Source: Candidatus Magasanikiibacteriota bacterium (GTDB lineage: Bacteria; Patescibacteriota; Patescibacteriia; Magasanikbacterales; UBA922). Taken from it: a stretch of DNA of 38,247 bases. The first letter of the stretch is position 1. Each line of letters starts with the position of its first letter. The notes beneath the pieces are model-generated. The model searched no databases. It was given only the letters and a program-made list of their open reading frames with translations, and was not told the origin of the DNA. The DNA lies in contig JAGOTR010000006.1 in the NCBI GenBank assembly GCA_018061685.1, positions 1 to 38,247 on the forward strand. Reading direction: 5' to 3'. A program made the position numbers and the translations under genes. Shown here piece by piece: positions 23,652-30,391 of the stretch.

Positions 23652-24134
23652 TCATACTTTTTTCTTTATATATACAATCAAACCAACAAGAACCAGCACG
23701 ACTGCCCCTGCAATGAGCCCATGCATAAATAATTTATTTTCTATTAATTCACCCTCCATCGAAAGACCGACTAATACAAATGGTTTTTCTTCTACAGTTC
23801 CGTGGATTTTCCAAAGTGCATAATTATGGCGGGTATTAGCTGGTATTCGCACATATGCTTCATTTGGCTCAAGAGGGAGCATGCCACGTTGTATGTCGTT
23901 TTGTGTGAGTACGGAGCTTACATGTTGTGTTGATGTATCAATATATACTTGTTCAGCACCAAGCCCTCGTATAATAAATCCACTGCATGGATCGCAATTT
24001 TTTGTTTGGGGTTCTATGGTAAGGGACCCTAGGCCGTATGAAAAAAATAAGTAGTCTCGTTGGTACTCGACATAGGCGTGAACGCTGATGGGGAGTAATA
24101 GAACGGCTATTGTGAATAGAATTATTTTTTTCAT
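23652..24134 (-). CDS. Signal-peptide protein with C-terminal membrane anchor, function unknown
   Basis: A 160-residue protein I cannot place in a family. It has a cleavable signal peptide (residues 1-20, ending SVHA), and an extracytoplasmic beta-rich domain (about 21-128) containing the pair NCDPC and the segment LEPNEAYVRIPANTRHNYALWKIHG. A C-terminal hydrophobic helix (about 134-155) ends in KKKV, so it is a type I membrane protein. The domain size and topology are reminiscent of single-domain sortase-like or DUF surface proteins, but no LPxTG-like signal is present. It is 12 bases downstream of the deoxyribosyltransferase-like gene and upstream of the LRR lipoprotein on the same strand. 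Confidence 0.72.
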   Translation of the reverse strand: MKKIILFTIAVLLLPISVHAYVEYQRDYLFFSYGLGSLTIEPQTKNCDPCSGFIIRGLGAEQVYIDTSTQHVSSVLTQNDIQRGMLPLEPNEAYVRIPANTRHNYALWKIHGTVEEKPFVLVGLSMEGELIENKLFMHGLIAGAVVLVLVGLIVYIKKKV

Positions 24135-24146
24135 ACGATGGGAATA

Positions 24147-24566
24147 TTATGCACCATTTTTTGCTACAAGAGATTGTACATCTTCTTTCAAACATATTGG
24201 CAGTAACCCCATAATTTCTATCTTATTATCTTGGTCGGGAATACTTTTTAGAATATATATTTTTTTATTCAACGCATAGGCAAAAGCCATTTCAATAAAT
24301 GTATTTGCACCTATGTAGCCTTCAATACCTTTCTTGTCGTAGTTTGCTACCAATATAGCATGTGATTCTTTTATTTTATCTAAATGTTTGTTGATAAATT
24401 TATTTTTGGTTTCTCTTTGTTCAGATTCGGTTAACAGAGAGTAATCAGTTCCGGAGCCTTCAAGTATCGGGGTATGAACAATAAACCCCATATTTTCTAA
24501 TGTATCTTTGAGTTCCATCATTTGTGTAAAAAAAGCCATTGATCCGCAGATGGTGATTGTTTGCAT
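24147..24566 (-). CDS. Nucleoside 2-deoxyribosyltransferase-like protein
   Basis: A 139-residue alpha/beta protein. It starts TITICGSMAFFTQMMELKDTLENMGFIVHTPIL, the nucleotide-binding N-terminus of the nucleoside 2-deoxyribosyltransferase superfamily (CGSM-x-F). It continues with ESHAILVANYDKKGIEGYIGANTFIEMAFAYALNKKIYIL, which contains the conserved glutamate (FIEMAFA) expected for glycosyl transfer or hydrolysis. Enzymes of this fold act on deoxynucleosides, nucleotides or NAD-like substrates in salvage or regulation. The exact substrate is unknown here. No Shine-Dalgarno precedes ATG. The downstream gene begins 12 bases after the stop. Confidence 0.75.
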   Translation of the reverse strand: MQTITICGSMAFFTQMMELKDTLENMGFIVHTPILEGSGTDYSLLTESEQRETKNKFINKHLDKIKESHAILVANYDKKGIEGYIGANTFIEMAFAYALNKKIYILKSIPDQDNKIEIMGLLPICLKEDVQSLVAKNGA

Positions 24567-24719
24567 AGGGTGTAATAAAATATATGTTTGTAGAGGAGTG
24601 ATGTATTCCTAATTATTCTTAGTATATCAAATAAAAGTGGAAAAAAAAGTTTTTTGGTATTTTGAATACCCTATACAATGAAGAAGGATCGGCAGTAGTT
24701 TTCCTTTGTACGTATCTTC

Positions 24720-24749
24720 TTGACAAAAGGTCTTTATTTGAGGTATAGT
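24720..24749 (+). promoter_or_regulatory. Promoter of the candidate small RNA
   Basis: TTGACA (24720-24725), an 18-base spacer and TATAGT (24744-24749) form a near-consensus promoter on the + strand, with a predicted start near 24756. No + strand gene follows within reach. Confidence 0.7.
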
Positions 24750-24755
24750 CTTTTT

Positions 24756-24806
24756 ATCAAGAGAAAGGGAATCCGAACGGCTAGCTGCCTAAGGGGACCC
24801 TTTTTT
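24756..24806 (+). ncRNA. Candidate stand-alone small RNA of about 50 nt
   Basis: Between a near-consensus promoter and a T-run there is no open reading frame, only a structured stretch. AAAGGG (24764-24769) pairs with CCCTTT (24798-24803), and TCC (24772-24774) continues the stem with GGA (24795-24797) after a two-base bulge. GGC/GCC form an inner hairpin around TAGCT (24779-24789). The T-run at 24801-24806 makes the whole element terminator-like. It would be antisense to the 3' end of the NYN gene transcript (stop at 24805). It does not match a riboswitch or known RNA I recognise. Confidence 0.5.
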
Positions 24807-25314
24807 ATTTTTCTATCTTTTTTCGTACACCATCATATTGTAAACTATCGTAGTATTTTGTGGGGAGTTTTTTATATAAAGATGAGGCAAATTTAGTATT
24901 TGGAAATAATATTTTTTTAAAACGGTTTTCTTCAATTAAAAAATCGACTAGCTGTTTATAATCTCCATCTCCAGAAACTAAGATAACAGAATTAAAATTT
25001 TCTTTTTTATACATTTTTTTCATAATAGCAAATATAATATCGCTATCTACATTCCCTTTTTTCTTTCCAAGCATTTTGGTGTTATGTTCTCTAAATTTTA
25101 GTATAAACCCAGATGATTGAATGTCATCATAGAGTTCTTCATTTGATTCATCCATATATCCTAAAAAATAGTACGCTGTTGCAACATGGTATTTATCAGA
25201 TAAATAATTACGGAATTTTGCTAAATCAATTCGCCACTTTGGGATAGCTGTTGTTGTTCCCATGTACAAATTTTGTCCATCAACAAATGCAATGTTGTTT
25301 TCTTTTTTGTACAT
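24805..25314 (-). CDS. NYN-domain (PIN-like) ribonuclease
   Basis: A 169-residue protein of the LabA/DUF88 NYN family. The acidic metal-binding positions are visible: NIAFVDGQNLY near the N-terminus, KGNVDSDIIFAI in the middle, and ILVSGDGDYKQLVDFLIEENRFKKILFPN near the C-terminus. NYN domains are Mg-dependent ribonucleases implicated in RNA processing or decay. The specific target is unknown. The gene starts 2 bases after the stop of the ferredoxin-reductase gene, so the two are translated from one mRNA. Neither has a Shine-Dalgarno. A candidate small RNA is encoded antisense just past its 3' end. Confidence 0.87.
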   Translation of the reverse strand: MYKKENNIAFVDGQNLYMGTTTAIPKWRIDLAKFRNYLSDKYHVATAYYFLGYMDESNEELYDDIQSSGFILKFREHNTKMLGKKKGNVDSDIIFAIMKKMYKKENFNSVILVSGDGDYKQLVDFLIEENRFKKILFPNTKFASSLYKKLPTKYYDSLQYDGVRKKIEK

Positions 25315-25316
25315 AC

Positions 25317-26006
25317 TTAAAAAATCTCAAAATGAATCTTTTTCATCTCAACTTTTTCTGCGAGCAAGAGCGATCGTACATCTTTCACCATCTCCGGACT
25401 TCCACAAATAAAAAAGTGATGATCACCATGGTGTGCGGTTAAATGGTGCGTCACACGCCCCTCGAGCCCTTCCCATTCTTCTGTTGGCTGCGACAGCACC
25501 AGGTTGTATCGAAAATTTTGATACGTATTTTGTAATGCAGCAAATTCATCTTGCCAAAAAATATCTTCTTTATGACGCAAGCCAAACAACAGCGATATTT
25601 CGTTGGTATTTTTTTTGTACTCTAATTCATCGCGAATCAGGCCAAGCATGGGTGCAATACCCGAGCCAGTTGCCACAAAATACAATGGTGTTTGTTCGGT
25701 GACACAAAATCGGCCGCGTGGGCCATCAAAATCAATCGTTTGCCCTATGTGCATGGTTGGAAAATAGGCCGATGCTTTGCCCTCGGGGAGAAGTTTGACG
25801 CAGAACGACAAGGTAGTGTCGAAAGGGGTAGACACGAGCGAGTAGGAGCGGGGGATTTCACCGGTTTGGTCTGGAATAAAAAATCGAACAAATTGGCCTG
25901 CTTGAAAAGAAAAGTTTTCTGGCTTTTCAAACGTGAGTTCTAGTACGTTATGTGTGAGGGATTTTTTGTCTAATAATTTGGTGGTGTAGCGGGGGATTTC
26001 TATCAT
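25317..26006 (-). CDS. Ferredoxin-NADP reductase-like flavoprotein
   Basis: A 229-residue FNR-superfamily oxidoreductase. An N-terminal FAD-binding barrel carries FQAGQFVRFF and the flavin motif PRSYSL (about residues 52-57). GPRGRF follows. The NAD(P) domain has YFVATGSGIAPML (about 109-121) and HFFICGSPEMVKDV near the C-terminus. There is no [2Fe-2S] domain, so electrons probably pass to or from a separate ferredoxin; two ferredoxins are encoded at 30054 and 30392. I chose the ATG at 26004-26006 (MIEIPRYTTKLL). The longer frame to 26063 runs into a short repeat. It is translationally close-coupled to the NYN gene. Confidence 0.87.
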   Translation of the reverse strand: MIEIPRYTTKLLDKKSLTHNVLELTFEKPENFSFQAGQFVRFFIPDQTGEIPRSYSLVSTPFDTTLSFCVKLLPEGKASAYFPTMHIGQTIDFDGPRGRFCVTEQTPLYFVATGSGIAPMLGLIRDELEYKKNTNEISLLFGLRHKEDIFWQDEFAALQNTYQNFRYNLVLSQPTEEWEGLEGRVTHHLTAHHGDHHFFICGSPEMVKDVRSLLLAEKVEMKKIHFEIF

Positions 26007-26062
26007 AATAAGAGGGTGATATAAGGATAGATATAGTGTACTGGGTTTTGGAAAAGAGCACA

Positions 26063-26098
26063 AATTAACAATTAACTAGTAACAGTTAACAATTAACT
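26063..26098. repeat. Family F short TAACAATTAAC-type repeat, copy 2
   Basis: Direct repeats of TTAACAATTAAC, separated by TAGTAACAG, precede the orphan gene at 26196. Similar sequence is at 16169 and 34815. Confidence 0.65.
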
Positions 26099-26195
26099 TT
26101 TTGGGTGACATATCCTTGATTTTTTAGTAAATATATGGCAGGCTATGCTATAGATGTTCTTATTTCCTCTTTCAATGCAGAAAGGATACATTTCC

Positions 26196-26792
26196 ATGCT
26201 TAGCAATCCTCGGTTTACAGACCTTGGCTGGCCCCCGGAATATCATCATGGAATCTTTTCGTTTATCCGCACTCCCAACTGGGTGGACGCGGTTTCCGAA
26301 ATGCTTCGCCTCTCTGAAGGACAGTCCGGAGAGGTGACCATTCATTGCCTGCCGAAAGGAGTTGAGTTTGCACGTATGTTGATCATGCGTGGAAGCCGTA
26401 TTTCTTTTCGTGGGGTGGGGCAAGGCAATCTTCCGCAATTCATGCGGAAAGATGGTCCGGACCATGCCATCGTCAAATTTCCTGATCTGTGCATGGTGGT
26501 TTCTGGTGATGTGTATGTAAAACAAAAGTGGGCCCTTGTGCTCCCACCAAGCGATGCAAGCCTCACTGAGTTGGCGGATAGTTTTGCTGCTTCCGGCAAT
26601 ACAGAAAAAGCCACTCGCGTTCGGCGTTTGATTTCATGGGTGAAAACTCTGCCAATCGCCCCATCGGTTCACCCAGACGATCCTCTTCCTCCTGAAGAGC
26701 CTCCCAAGGCGAAGCAAACGGAAGAAGAACGCCGTGCACAACAGGCTAAAAAAGAGCAAGAAGAGTACTACGAATGGCTGCGTAATCAGTAG
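26196..26792 (+). CDS. Orphan soluble protein of unknown function
   Basis: A 198-residue protein I do not recognise. The N-terminal part is mixed alpha/beta with several aromatic residues (FTDLGWPPEYHHGIFSFIRTPNWVDAVSEMLRL), then VTIHCLPKGVEFARMLIMRGSRISFRGVGQGNLPQFMRKDG and VKFPDLCMVVSGDVYVKQKWALVLPP. The C-terminus is a charged helix rich in Lys/Glu/Gln (KAKQTEEERRAQQAKKEQEEYYEW). No signal peptide or membrane segment is seen. The start ATG at 26196 is chosen over 26154 because of the Shine-Dalgarno AAAGGA and the family of similarly organised genes nearby. Codon use is GC-rich compared with its neighbours. Strong hairpins follow the stop. Confidence 0.72.
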   Translation: MLSNPRFTDLGWPPEYHHGIFSFIRTPNWVDAVSEMLRLSEGQSGEVTIHCLPKGVEFARMLIMRGSRISFRGVGQGNLPQFMRKDGPDHAIVKFPDLCMVVSGDVYVKQKWALVLPPSDASLTELADSFAASGNTEKATRVRRLISWVKTLPIAPSVHPDDPLPPEEPPKAKQTEEERRAQQAKKEQEEYYEWLRNQ

Positions 26793-26816
26793 TCATTCAA
26801 GACAATTTTTTTACTT

Positions 26817-26888
26817 CGGAGCGTGTTTGCATGAAACACGCTCCGGATCCATAAAAAGCCTTCAAACTATTTGTTTGAGGTTTTTTTT
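26817..26888 (+). terminator. Double hairpin after the 26196 gene
   Basis: A perfect 12-bp hairpin (CGGAGCGTGTTT 26817-26828; AAACACGCTCCG 26834-26845) has no T-run. A second stem, TCAAAC/GTTTGA (26862-26867 and 26873-26878), is followed by eight Ts. The arrangement mirrors that after the 4333 gene. Confidence 0.82.
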
Positions 26889-26937
26889 ATTTTTACATAG
26901 TAGGTATTAATTTTGGCAGACTCCTCGCAATGACATA

Positions 26938-26960
26938 TCGTGTTTCATGCTCCAGGTATC
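26938..26960. repeat. Family B arm fragment
   Basis: TCGTGTTTCATGCTCCAGG resembles one arm of the family B palindromes with a few substitutions. No second arm is visible, so it is likely a relic between the orphan gene and the Rrf2 promoter. Confidence 0.5.
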
Positions 26961-26974
26961 TTGAATATAGCTCA

Positions 26975-27027
26975 TTGACAAACCCCTCAATCTTTTATAT
27001 CATAGTTCTTGAGTATGAATTATACCT
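26975..27027 (+). promoter_or_regulatory. Promoter and possible operator of the Fe-S cluster operon
   Basis: TTGACA (26975-26980), a 17-base spacer and TATCAT (26998-27003) are followed by the near-palindrome GTATGAATTATAC just before the ATG. A dyad in this position upstream of an Rrf2 gene suggests autoregulation, as known for IscR. Confidence 0.65.
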
Positions 27028-27474
27028 ATGATTTCTCTCAATAAACAAACAGACTACGGAGTACAGCTGTTACTCGCACTCCAAGAATTGCCAAAAGGCG
27101 AGGTGTTAAGTTTGCGATTATTTTCACAAAATCAAAACATTTCTTTTTTATTTTTACAACAAATTGCTCGAAAACTAAAACAAGCCGGATTAATTGCTGC
27201 GAGTAAAGGGGCGCAAGGCGGATATTTTTTGGCAAAACAGGGGAGTGAGATTCGCTTAACCGATATTATCAACGCAATAGATGGTGAATATGCTATTGTA
27301 GAATGTATGAAAAAAAACAGCGACTGCCCAAAAGAATCAACCTGCACATCAAAACCGTTATTTACCGTTTTACAAACCAATATGCTGCAATCGATGAATG
27401 CCTATTCACTCGCTGACATGCCCATGCTTCATCCCGACTCGGTCGGGACTACGCCGGGCAGGCAAGAAAATTAA
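27028..27474 (+). CDS. Rrf2-family (IscR-like) regulator
   Basis: A 148-residue winged-helix regulator: ISLNKQTDYGVQLLLALQELPKGEVLSL, the recognition region SFLFLQQIARKLKQAGLIAASKGAQGGYFLAK, and a dimerisation helix. Three cysteines (Cys93, Cys100, Cys106; C-x6-C-x5-C) are in the position of the IscR cluster ligands, so it probably senses Fe-S cluster status and controls the downstream cluster. The last residues (HPDSVGTTPGRQEN) are encoded by a dispersed repeat (27433-27466) and are not family-like. It ends 1 base before iscS and has its own promoter with a candidate operator. No Shine-Dalgarno. Confidence 0.88.
   Translation: MISLNKQTDYGVQLLLALQELPKGEVLSLRLFSQNQNISFLFLQQIARKLKQAGLIAASKGAQGGYFLAKQGSEIRLTDIINAIDGEYAIVECMKKNSDCPKESTCTSKPLFTVLQTNMLQSMNAYSLADMPMLHPDSVGTTPGRQEN
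27433..27466. repeat. Family E repeat, copy 2, inside the Rrf2 coding region
   Basis: CCCGACTCGGTCGGG (27433-27447) is a perfect small hairpin, followed by TACGCCGGGCAGGCAAG, similar to the copies at 30001 and 32109. It encodes the Rrf2 C-terminal residues. Confidence 0.7.
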
Positions 27475-27475
27475 T

Positions 27476-28762
27476 ATGACGAGTATTTTCCCTCCAAAAC
27501 CAGCAGACAAAAAACATATTTACCTTGACCATGCCGCAACGACCTATGTTGATGCACGTGTAAAAGAAGCAATGGATCCATATTTTTCTGAAATTTTTGG
27601 TAATTCTTCTGGCCTGTATCAATTAGGTCGTGAAGCACGCGATGCACTCGACGCTGCACGTGCAAGCGTTGCACAGATTTTGGATACGCAAGAAGATACC
27701 ATTATTTTTACGAGTGGCGGAACAGAATCTGACAACTTAGCTATTTTGGGAGTAGCCCGAAAATATGCAGAAAAAAAATTGCCGGGCGAATCAAAAGGAC
27801 ATATTGTGACAACTGGTGTAGAACACCACGCCGTGTTGCACGCCTGTGAACAATTACAAAAAGAAGGATTTTCTGTGACCTATCTTCCACCAGATGAACA
27901 AGGATTTGTATCGGCAGATCAAGTGCGAGATGCATTGCAAGATGATACTATTTTGGTGTCCATCATGTATGCCAACAACGAAGTGGGCACGGTAGAACCA
28001 CTTGCAGATATTGGTCGAGAAATTTTAAAATGGCGAAAAGAAAAAAATACCAAATACCCATACTTTCATAGCGATGCCTGCCAAGCAGCGGGTGCACTGC
28101 CACTTGGGGTAGAACAATTGCATGTGGATTTACTTACCATAAATGGCAGTAAAATGTATGGGCCAAAAGGTGTTGGCATACTGTACAAACGTCGGGGCGT
28201 GCCTATTCAACCATTAGTGTTTGGTGGTGGGCAAGAAATGAAATTGCGTGCAGGCACAGAAAATGTTCCCTTGATTGTGGGCTTTGCCAAGGCACTTGAA
28301 CTTGCACAACAAGAAAAAGATGCAGAAAATGATCGGCTTATAGAACTTCGTGCATATTTTTGGAAGCTCATTGAAGAACGCATTCCAAAAGTACGCGTGA
28401 ATGGACCAGCCCTTGGTGATGCAACGGTTCGGTTGCCAAATAATTTAAACATTTCTATTTTAGATATTGAAGGCGAAGCATTGCTCTTATACCTCGATGA
28501 ATATGGTATTGTGTGTTCCACCGGTTCTGCCTGTACATCGGAATCACTTGACCCCTCGCATGTATTACTCGCCTGCGGGTTACCGTATGAATATGCCCAT
28601 GGCAGTTTACGATTTACTTTGGGCAAACGAAATACCAAAGCAGATATTGATTATGTGATGACGTATTTACCTGCAATTGTTGAGCGGCTTCGCGAAATTT
28701 CTCCGGTAAACTTATCGTACGATCCAAATAAAAATACGCATGCGCAGTATTTGCAGCGTTAA
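27476..28762 (+). CDS. iscS: Cysteine desulfurase (IscS/NifS family)
   Basis: PLP enzyme that takes sulfur from cysteine for Fe-S assembly and tRNA thiolation. The 428-residue product has YLDHAATTYVD, TSGGTESDNLAI, VEHHAVLHACEQL, the PLP lysine region INGSKMYGPKGVGILY and the catalytic cysteine in STGSACTSES (Cys353). The long C-terminus ends with LPAIVERLREISPV. I chose the ATG at 27476, one base after the rrf2 stop and just before MTSIFPPKPADKKHIYLDHAATTY; the longer frame from 27398 overlaps the regulator. It is followed by a family C palindrome and then iscU. Confidence 0.96.
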   Translation: MTSIFPPKPADKKHIYLDHAATTYVDARVKEAMDPYFSEIFGNSSGLYQLGREARDALDAARASVAQILDTQEDTIIFTSGGTESDNLAILGVARKYAEKKLPGESKGHIVTTGVEHHAVLHACEQLQKEGFSVTYLPPDEQGFVSADQVRDALQDDTILVSIMYANNEVGTVEPLADIGREILKWRKEKNTKYPYFHSDACQAAGALPLGVEQLHVDLLTINGSKMYGPKGVGILYKRRGVPIQPLVFGGGQEMKLRAGTENVPLIVGFAKALELAQQEKDAENDRLIELRAYFWKLIEERIPKVRVNGPALGDATVRLPNNLNISILDIEGEALLLYLDEYGIVCSTGSACTSESLDPSHVLLACGLPYEYAHGSLRFTLGKRNTKADIDYVMTYLPAIVERLREISPVNLSYDPNKNTHAQYLQR

Positions 28763-28834
28763 TGTCATCCCCGCGAAGGCGGGGATCCACTCTTCAGCGA
28801 GAACGAGTGGATTCCCGCCTTCGCGGGAATGACA
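28763..28834. repeat. Family C palindrome, copy 1
   Basis: Arms 28763-28792 and 28805-28834 are nearly perfect complements (core ATCCCCGCGAAGGCGGGG) around a short loop. It lies between iscS and iscU, and its right end contains possible upstream ATGs in the iscU frame. A relative is at 36548-36667. Confidence 0.9.
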
Positions 28835-28861
28835 ATGCCCACTCTCAATTACCCTCGTCAT

Positions 28862-29542
28862 ATGAACACCCCAACCCCAACAACCAAACCCGCCGGTGCT
28901 GCTATTAAAGACAAACAAGGTGGCAGCTGGCTGTATACCGATGTGGTAAAAGAACATTTTTTTAATCCACAAAATATTTTAAAACACGGAGAAGAAGAAA
29001 CCTACCAGGCTGACGCCATGGGTCGTGTGGGTTCTCCCGCCTGTGGAGACGAAATGGTATTGTGGCTCAAAATTGATCCAAAAACAGAAATTATTACCGA
29101 ATGCAAATGGCAAACATTTGGTTGCGGTTCTGCTATTGCATCAACATCAATGCTTTCTGTGATGCTTACCGAAAATGGCGGCATGACGATTGCACAAGCA
29201 TTGGCAGTAAAACCACAACATATTATGGAGCGATTGGGCGGATTGCCAAACAGAAAAATTCACTGCTCGGTTCTTGGTGATAAAGCACTGCAAGGCGCGG
29301 TGAATCAATGGTTTCGGAATACCAATCAACATAACCGTGTGATGGTGTCTGGAAAAAAAGTAATTGACCCAGTGTTGAACATTACTGATCACGATATTGA
29401 AGAAGCCGTGCTTGAAGGCGCGATGACGCTTGAAGATGTACAAAAAAAATTAAAAGTAGGTGTGGCAAGTCCGGAGGCAATTCCTGAAATTGAGCAACTC
29501 ATCAGATTTTATTCAGATAAATATTACGGGGGGGCTGTGTAA
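28862..29542 (+). CDS. iscU: Fe-S scaffold IscU fused to a cysteine-less Bfd-like domain
   Basis: The N-terminal part is an IscU/NifU scaffold with its three ligand cysteines: GSPACGDEM (Cys61 with Asp63), FGCGSA (Cys88) and IHCSVL (Cys135), in the 226-residue numbering. After it, residues about 165-217 (KVIDPVLNITDHDIEEAVLEGAMTLEDVQKKL, then a SPEAIPEIEQLI end) align with the [2Fe-2S] Bfd-like domain seen in NifU. The four expected cysteines are replaced (by Asp, Val, Ser and Ala). The tail therefore keeps the fold but cannot bind the cluster. The start is uncertain: ATGs at 28829 and 28835 lie in or next to the palindrome, and ATG 28862 precedes a low-complexity Thr/Pro stretch. No Shine-Dalgarno. 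It lies in the Rrf2-IscS operon. Confidence 0.9.
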   Translation: MNTPTPTTKPAGAAIKDKQGGSWLYTDVVKEHFFNPQNILKHGEEETYQADAMGRVGSPACGDEMVLWLKIDPKTEIITECKWQTFGCGSAIASTSMLSVMLTENGGMTIAQALAVKPQHIMERLGGLPNRKIHCSVLGDKALQGAVNQWFRNTNQHNRVMVSGKKVIDPVLNITDHDIEEAVLEGAMTLEDVQKKLKVGVASPEAIPEIEQLIRFYSDKYYGGAV

Positions 29543-29556
29543 CTATCTGATTAGTT

Positions 29557-29662
29557 TGTCACTCCGAGCGGAGCGCAGCGGAGTCGAGGAGTTCAGTATC
29601 GTATTACGTTCCTGAACTCCTCGACTTCAGTCGGCTGCGGCCTCCTTTCGCTCGGAGTGACA
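29557..29662. repeat. Family D compound palindrome, copy 2
   Basis: TGTCACTCCGAGCG (29557-29570) pairs with CGCTCGGAGTGACA (29649-29662). Inside, GTCGAGGAGTTCAG (29583-29596) pairs with CTGAACTCCTCGAC. The element fills the iscU-to-DUF59 gap and shares its core with 13349-13399. Confidence 0.9.
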
Positions 29663-29690
29663 TATTCTTTTCGAAATTTTATTATAACGT

Positions 29691-29996
29691 ATGAATACTT
29701 TGTCTCCCGAACAACTCAAAGAAAAAATAATAGAACAACTCCAAACCGTGATTGACCCACACATTGGCATTGATATTTGGACACTCGGGTTTATTTACAA
29801 CATAGATGTAAAAGAAGACACTGCCGTGCATATTTTGATGACGCTCACGACGCCCATGTGCCCACTTGAATCAACATTAAAACAAGACATAAGTGACGCG
29901 CTTGCAGAAATTGGTATTACCACACTCACCATGCAAACCACCTTTGACCCACCGTGGCAGCCACCACAAAAGGTGCGAGAAATGTTTGCGCGTTAA
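29691..29996 (+). CDS. DUF59/MIP18 family Fe-S assembly protein (SufT-like)
   Basis: A 101-residue DUF59 protein. It shows the family pattern VIDPHIGIDIWTLGFIYNIDV and the conserved cysteine in LTTPMCPLESTL (Cys57). It continues with SDALAEIGITTLTMQTTFDPPWQPPQKV, close to MIP18/SufT/PaaD members that help cluster delivery to target proteins. The N-terminal helix SPEQLKEKIIEQLQTV is typical. Location directly after iscU supports a role in maturing Fe-S proteins. The gene is separated from iscU by a family D palindrome and from the next gene by a family E repeat, and has no Shine-Dalgarno. Confidence 0.87.
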   Translation: MNTLSPEQLKEKIIEQLQTVIDPHIGIDIWTLGFIYNIDVKEDTAVHILMTLTTPMCPLESTLKQDISDALAEIGITTLTMQTTFDPPWQPPQKVREMFAR

Positions 29997-30000
29997 CCAG

Positions 30001-30041
30001 TAACCCGACTTCGCCTGAGGGCTTCGCCGGGCAAGCAATTA
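30001..30041. repeat. Family E repeat, copy 3
   Basis: TAACCCGACTTCGCCTGAGG continues with GCTTCGCCGGGCAAGCAA. It closely resembles 30739-30773 and occupies the gap between the DUF59 and ferredoxin genes. Confidence 0.75.
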
Positions 30042-30053
30042 AATATATTCTAT

Positions 30054-30383
30054 ATGGGAGACGAAAAAAAACATGTTCATGTGTGCTCTGGCAGATCGTG
30101 TAAGGCGTTTGGTGCCGAAGGGATTATGCGAACACTTGAGGCACAAACCGGCTTGCGAGCAGGGCAAGAGAATGCTACAATGAGCCTCGATTATTGTGGG
30201 TGCCTTGGCTACTGCCAAACATCTCCCAATGTGTATTTAGAAAAAGAACATTTTGTATTTAACGCACGAGAAGAAACAGTACTCAAAGAAATTCAAGAAG
30301 GTGGCACCTATCACCCCGGAGTCATTATTGATTTAGATGGGGGAGACAGTGCATTTTTGTATGACATAAACAACAATAATTAA
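30054..30383 (+). CDS. Thioredoxin-like [2Fe-2S] ferredoxin
   Basis: A 109-residue protein of the NuoE/thioredoxin-like ferredoxin family. The cluster ligands are seen as HVCSGRSC (Cys11, Cys16, C-x4-C) and CGCLGYCQTSPNVYL (Cys50, Cys54, C-x3-C), with an additional Cys48. The order and spacing match the family's four-cysteine [2Fe-2S] site. No large Nuo-type subunits are nearby, so it is likely a small soluble electron carrier or an Fe-S carrier in the cluster. The gene follows DUF59 after a family E repeat and precedes another ferredoxin by 8 bases. No Shine-Dalgarno. Confidence 0.88.
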   Translation: MGDEKKHVHVCSGRSCKAFGAEGIMRTLEAQTGLRAGQENATMSLDYCGCLGYCQTSPNVYLEKEHFVFNAREETVLKEIQEGGTYHPGVIIDLDGGDSAFLYDINNNN

Positions 30384-30391
30384 TTTTTTGT

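Noticed and set aside
24720-24806. Riboswitch controlling a downstream gene
   Set aside because: There is no + strand gene downstream of the terminator; the next gene converges from the other strand.
26063-26098. Possible CRISPR or tandem array formed by TTAACAATTAAC units
   Set aside because: Only two or three short units, no regular spacers and no cas genes; the same word appears singly elsewhere, so it is a dispersed short repeat.
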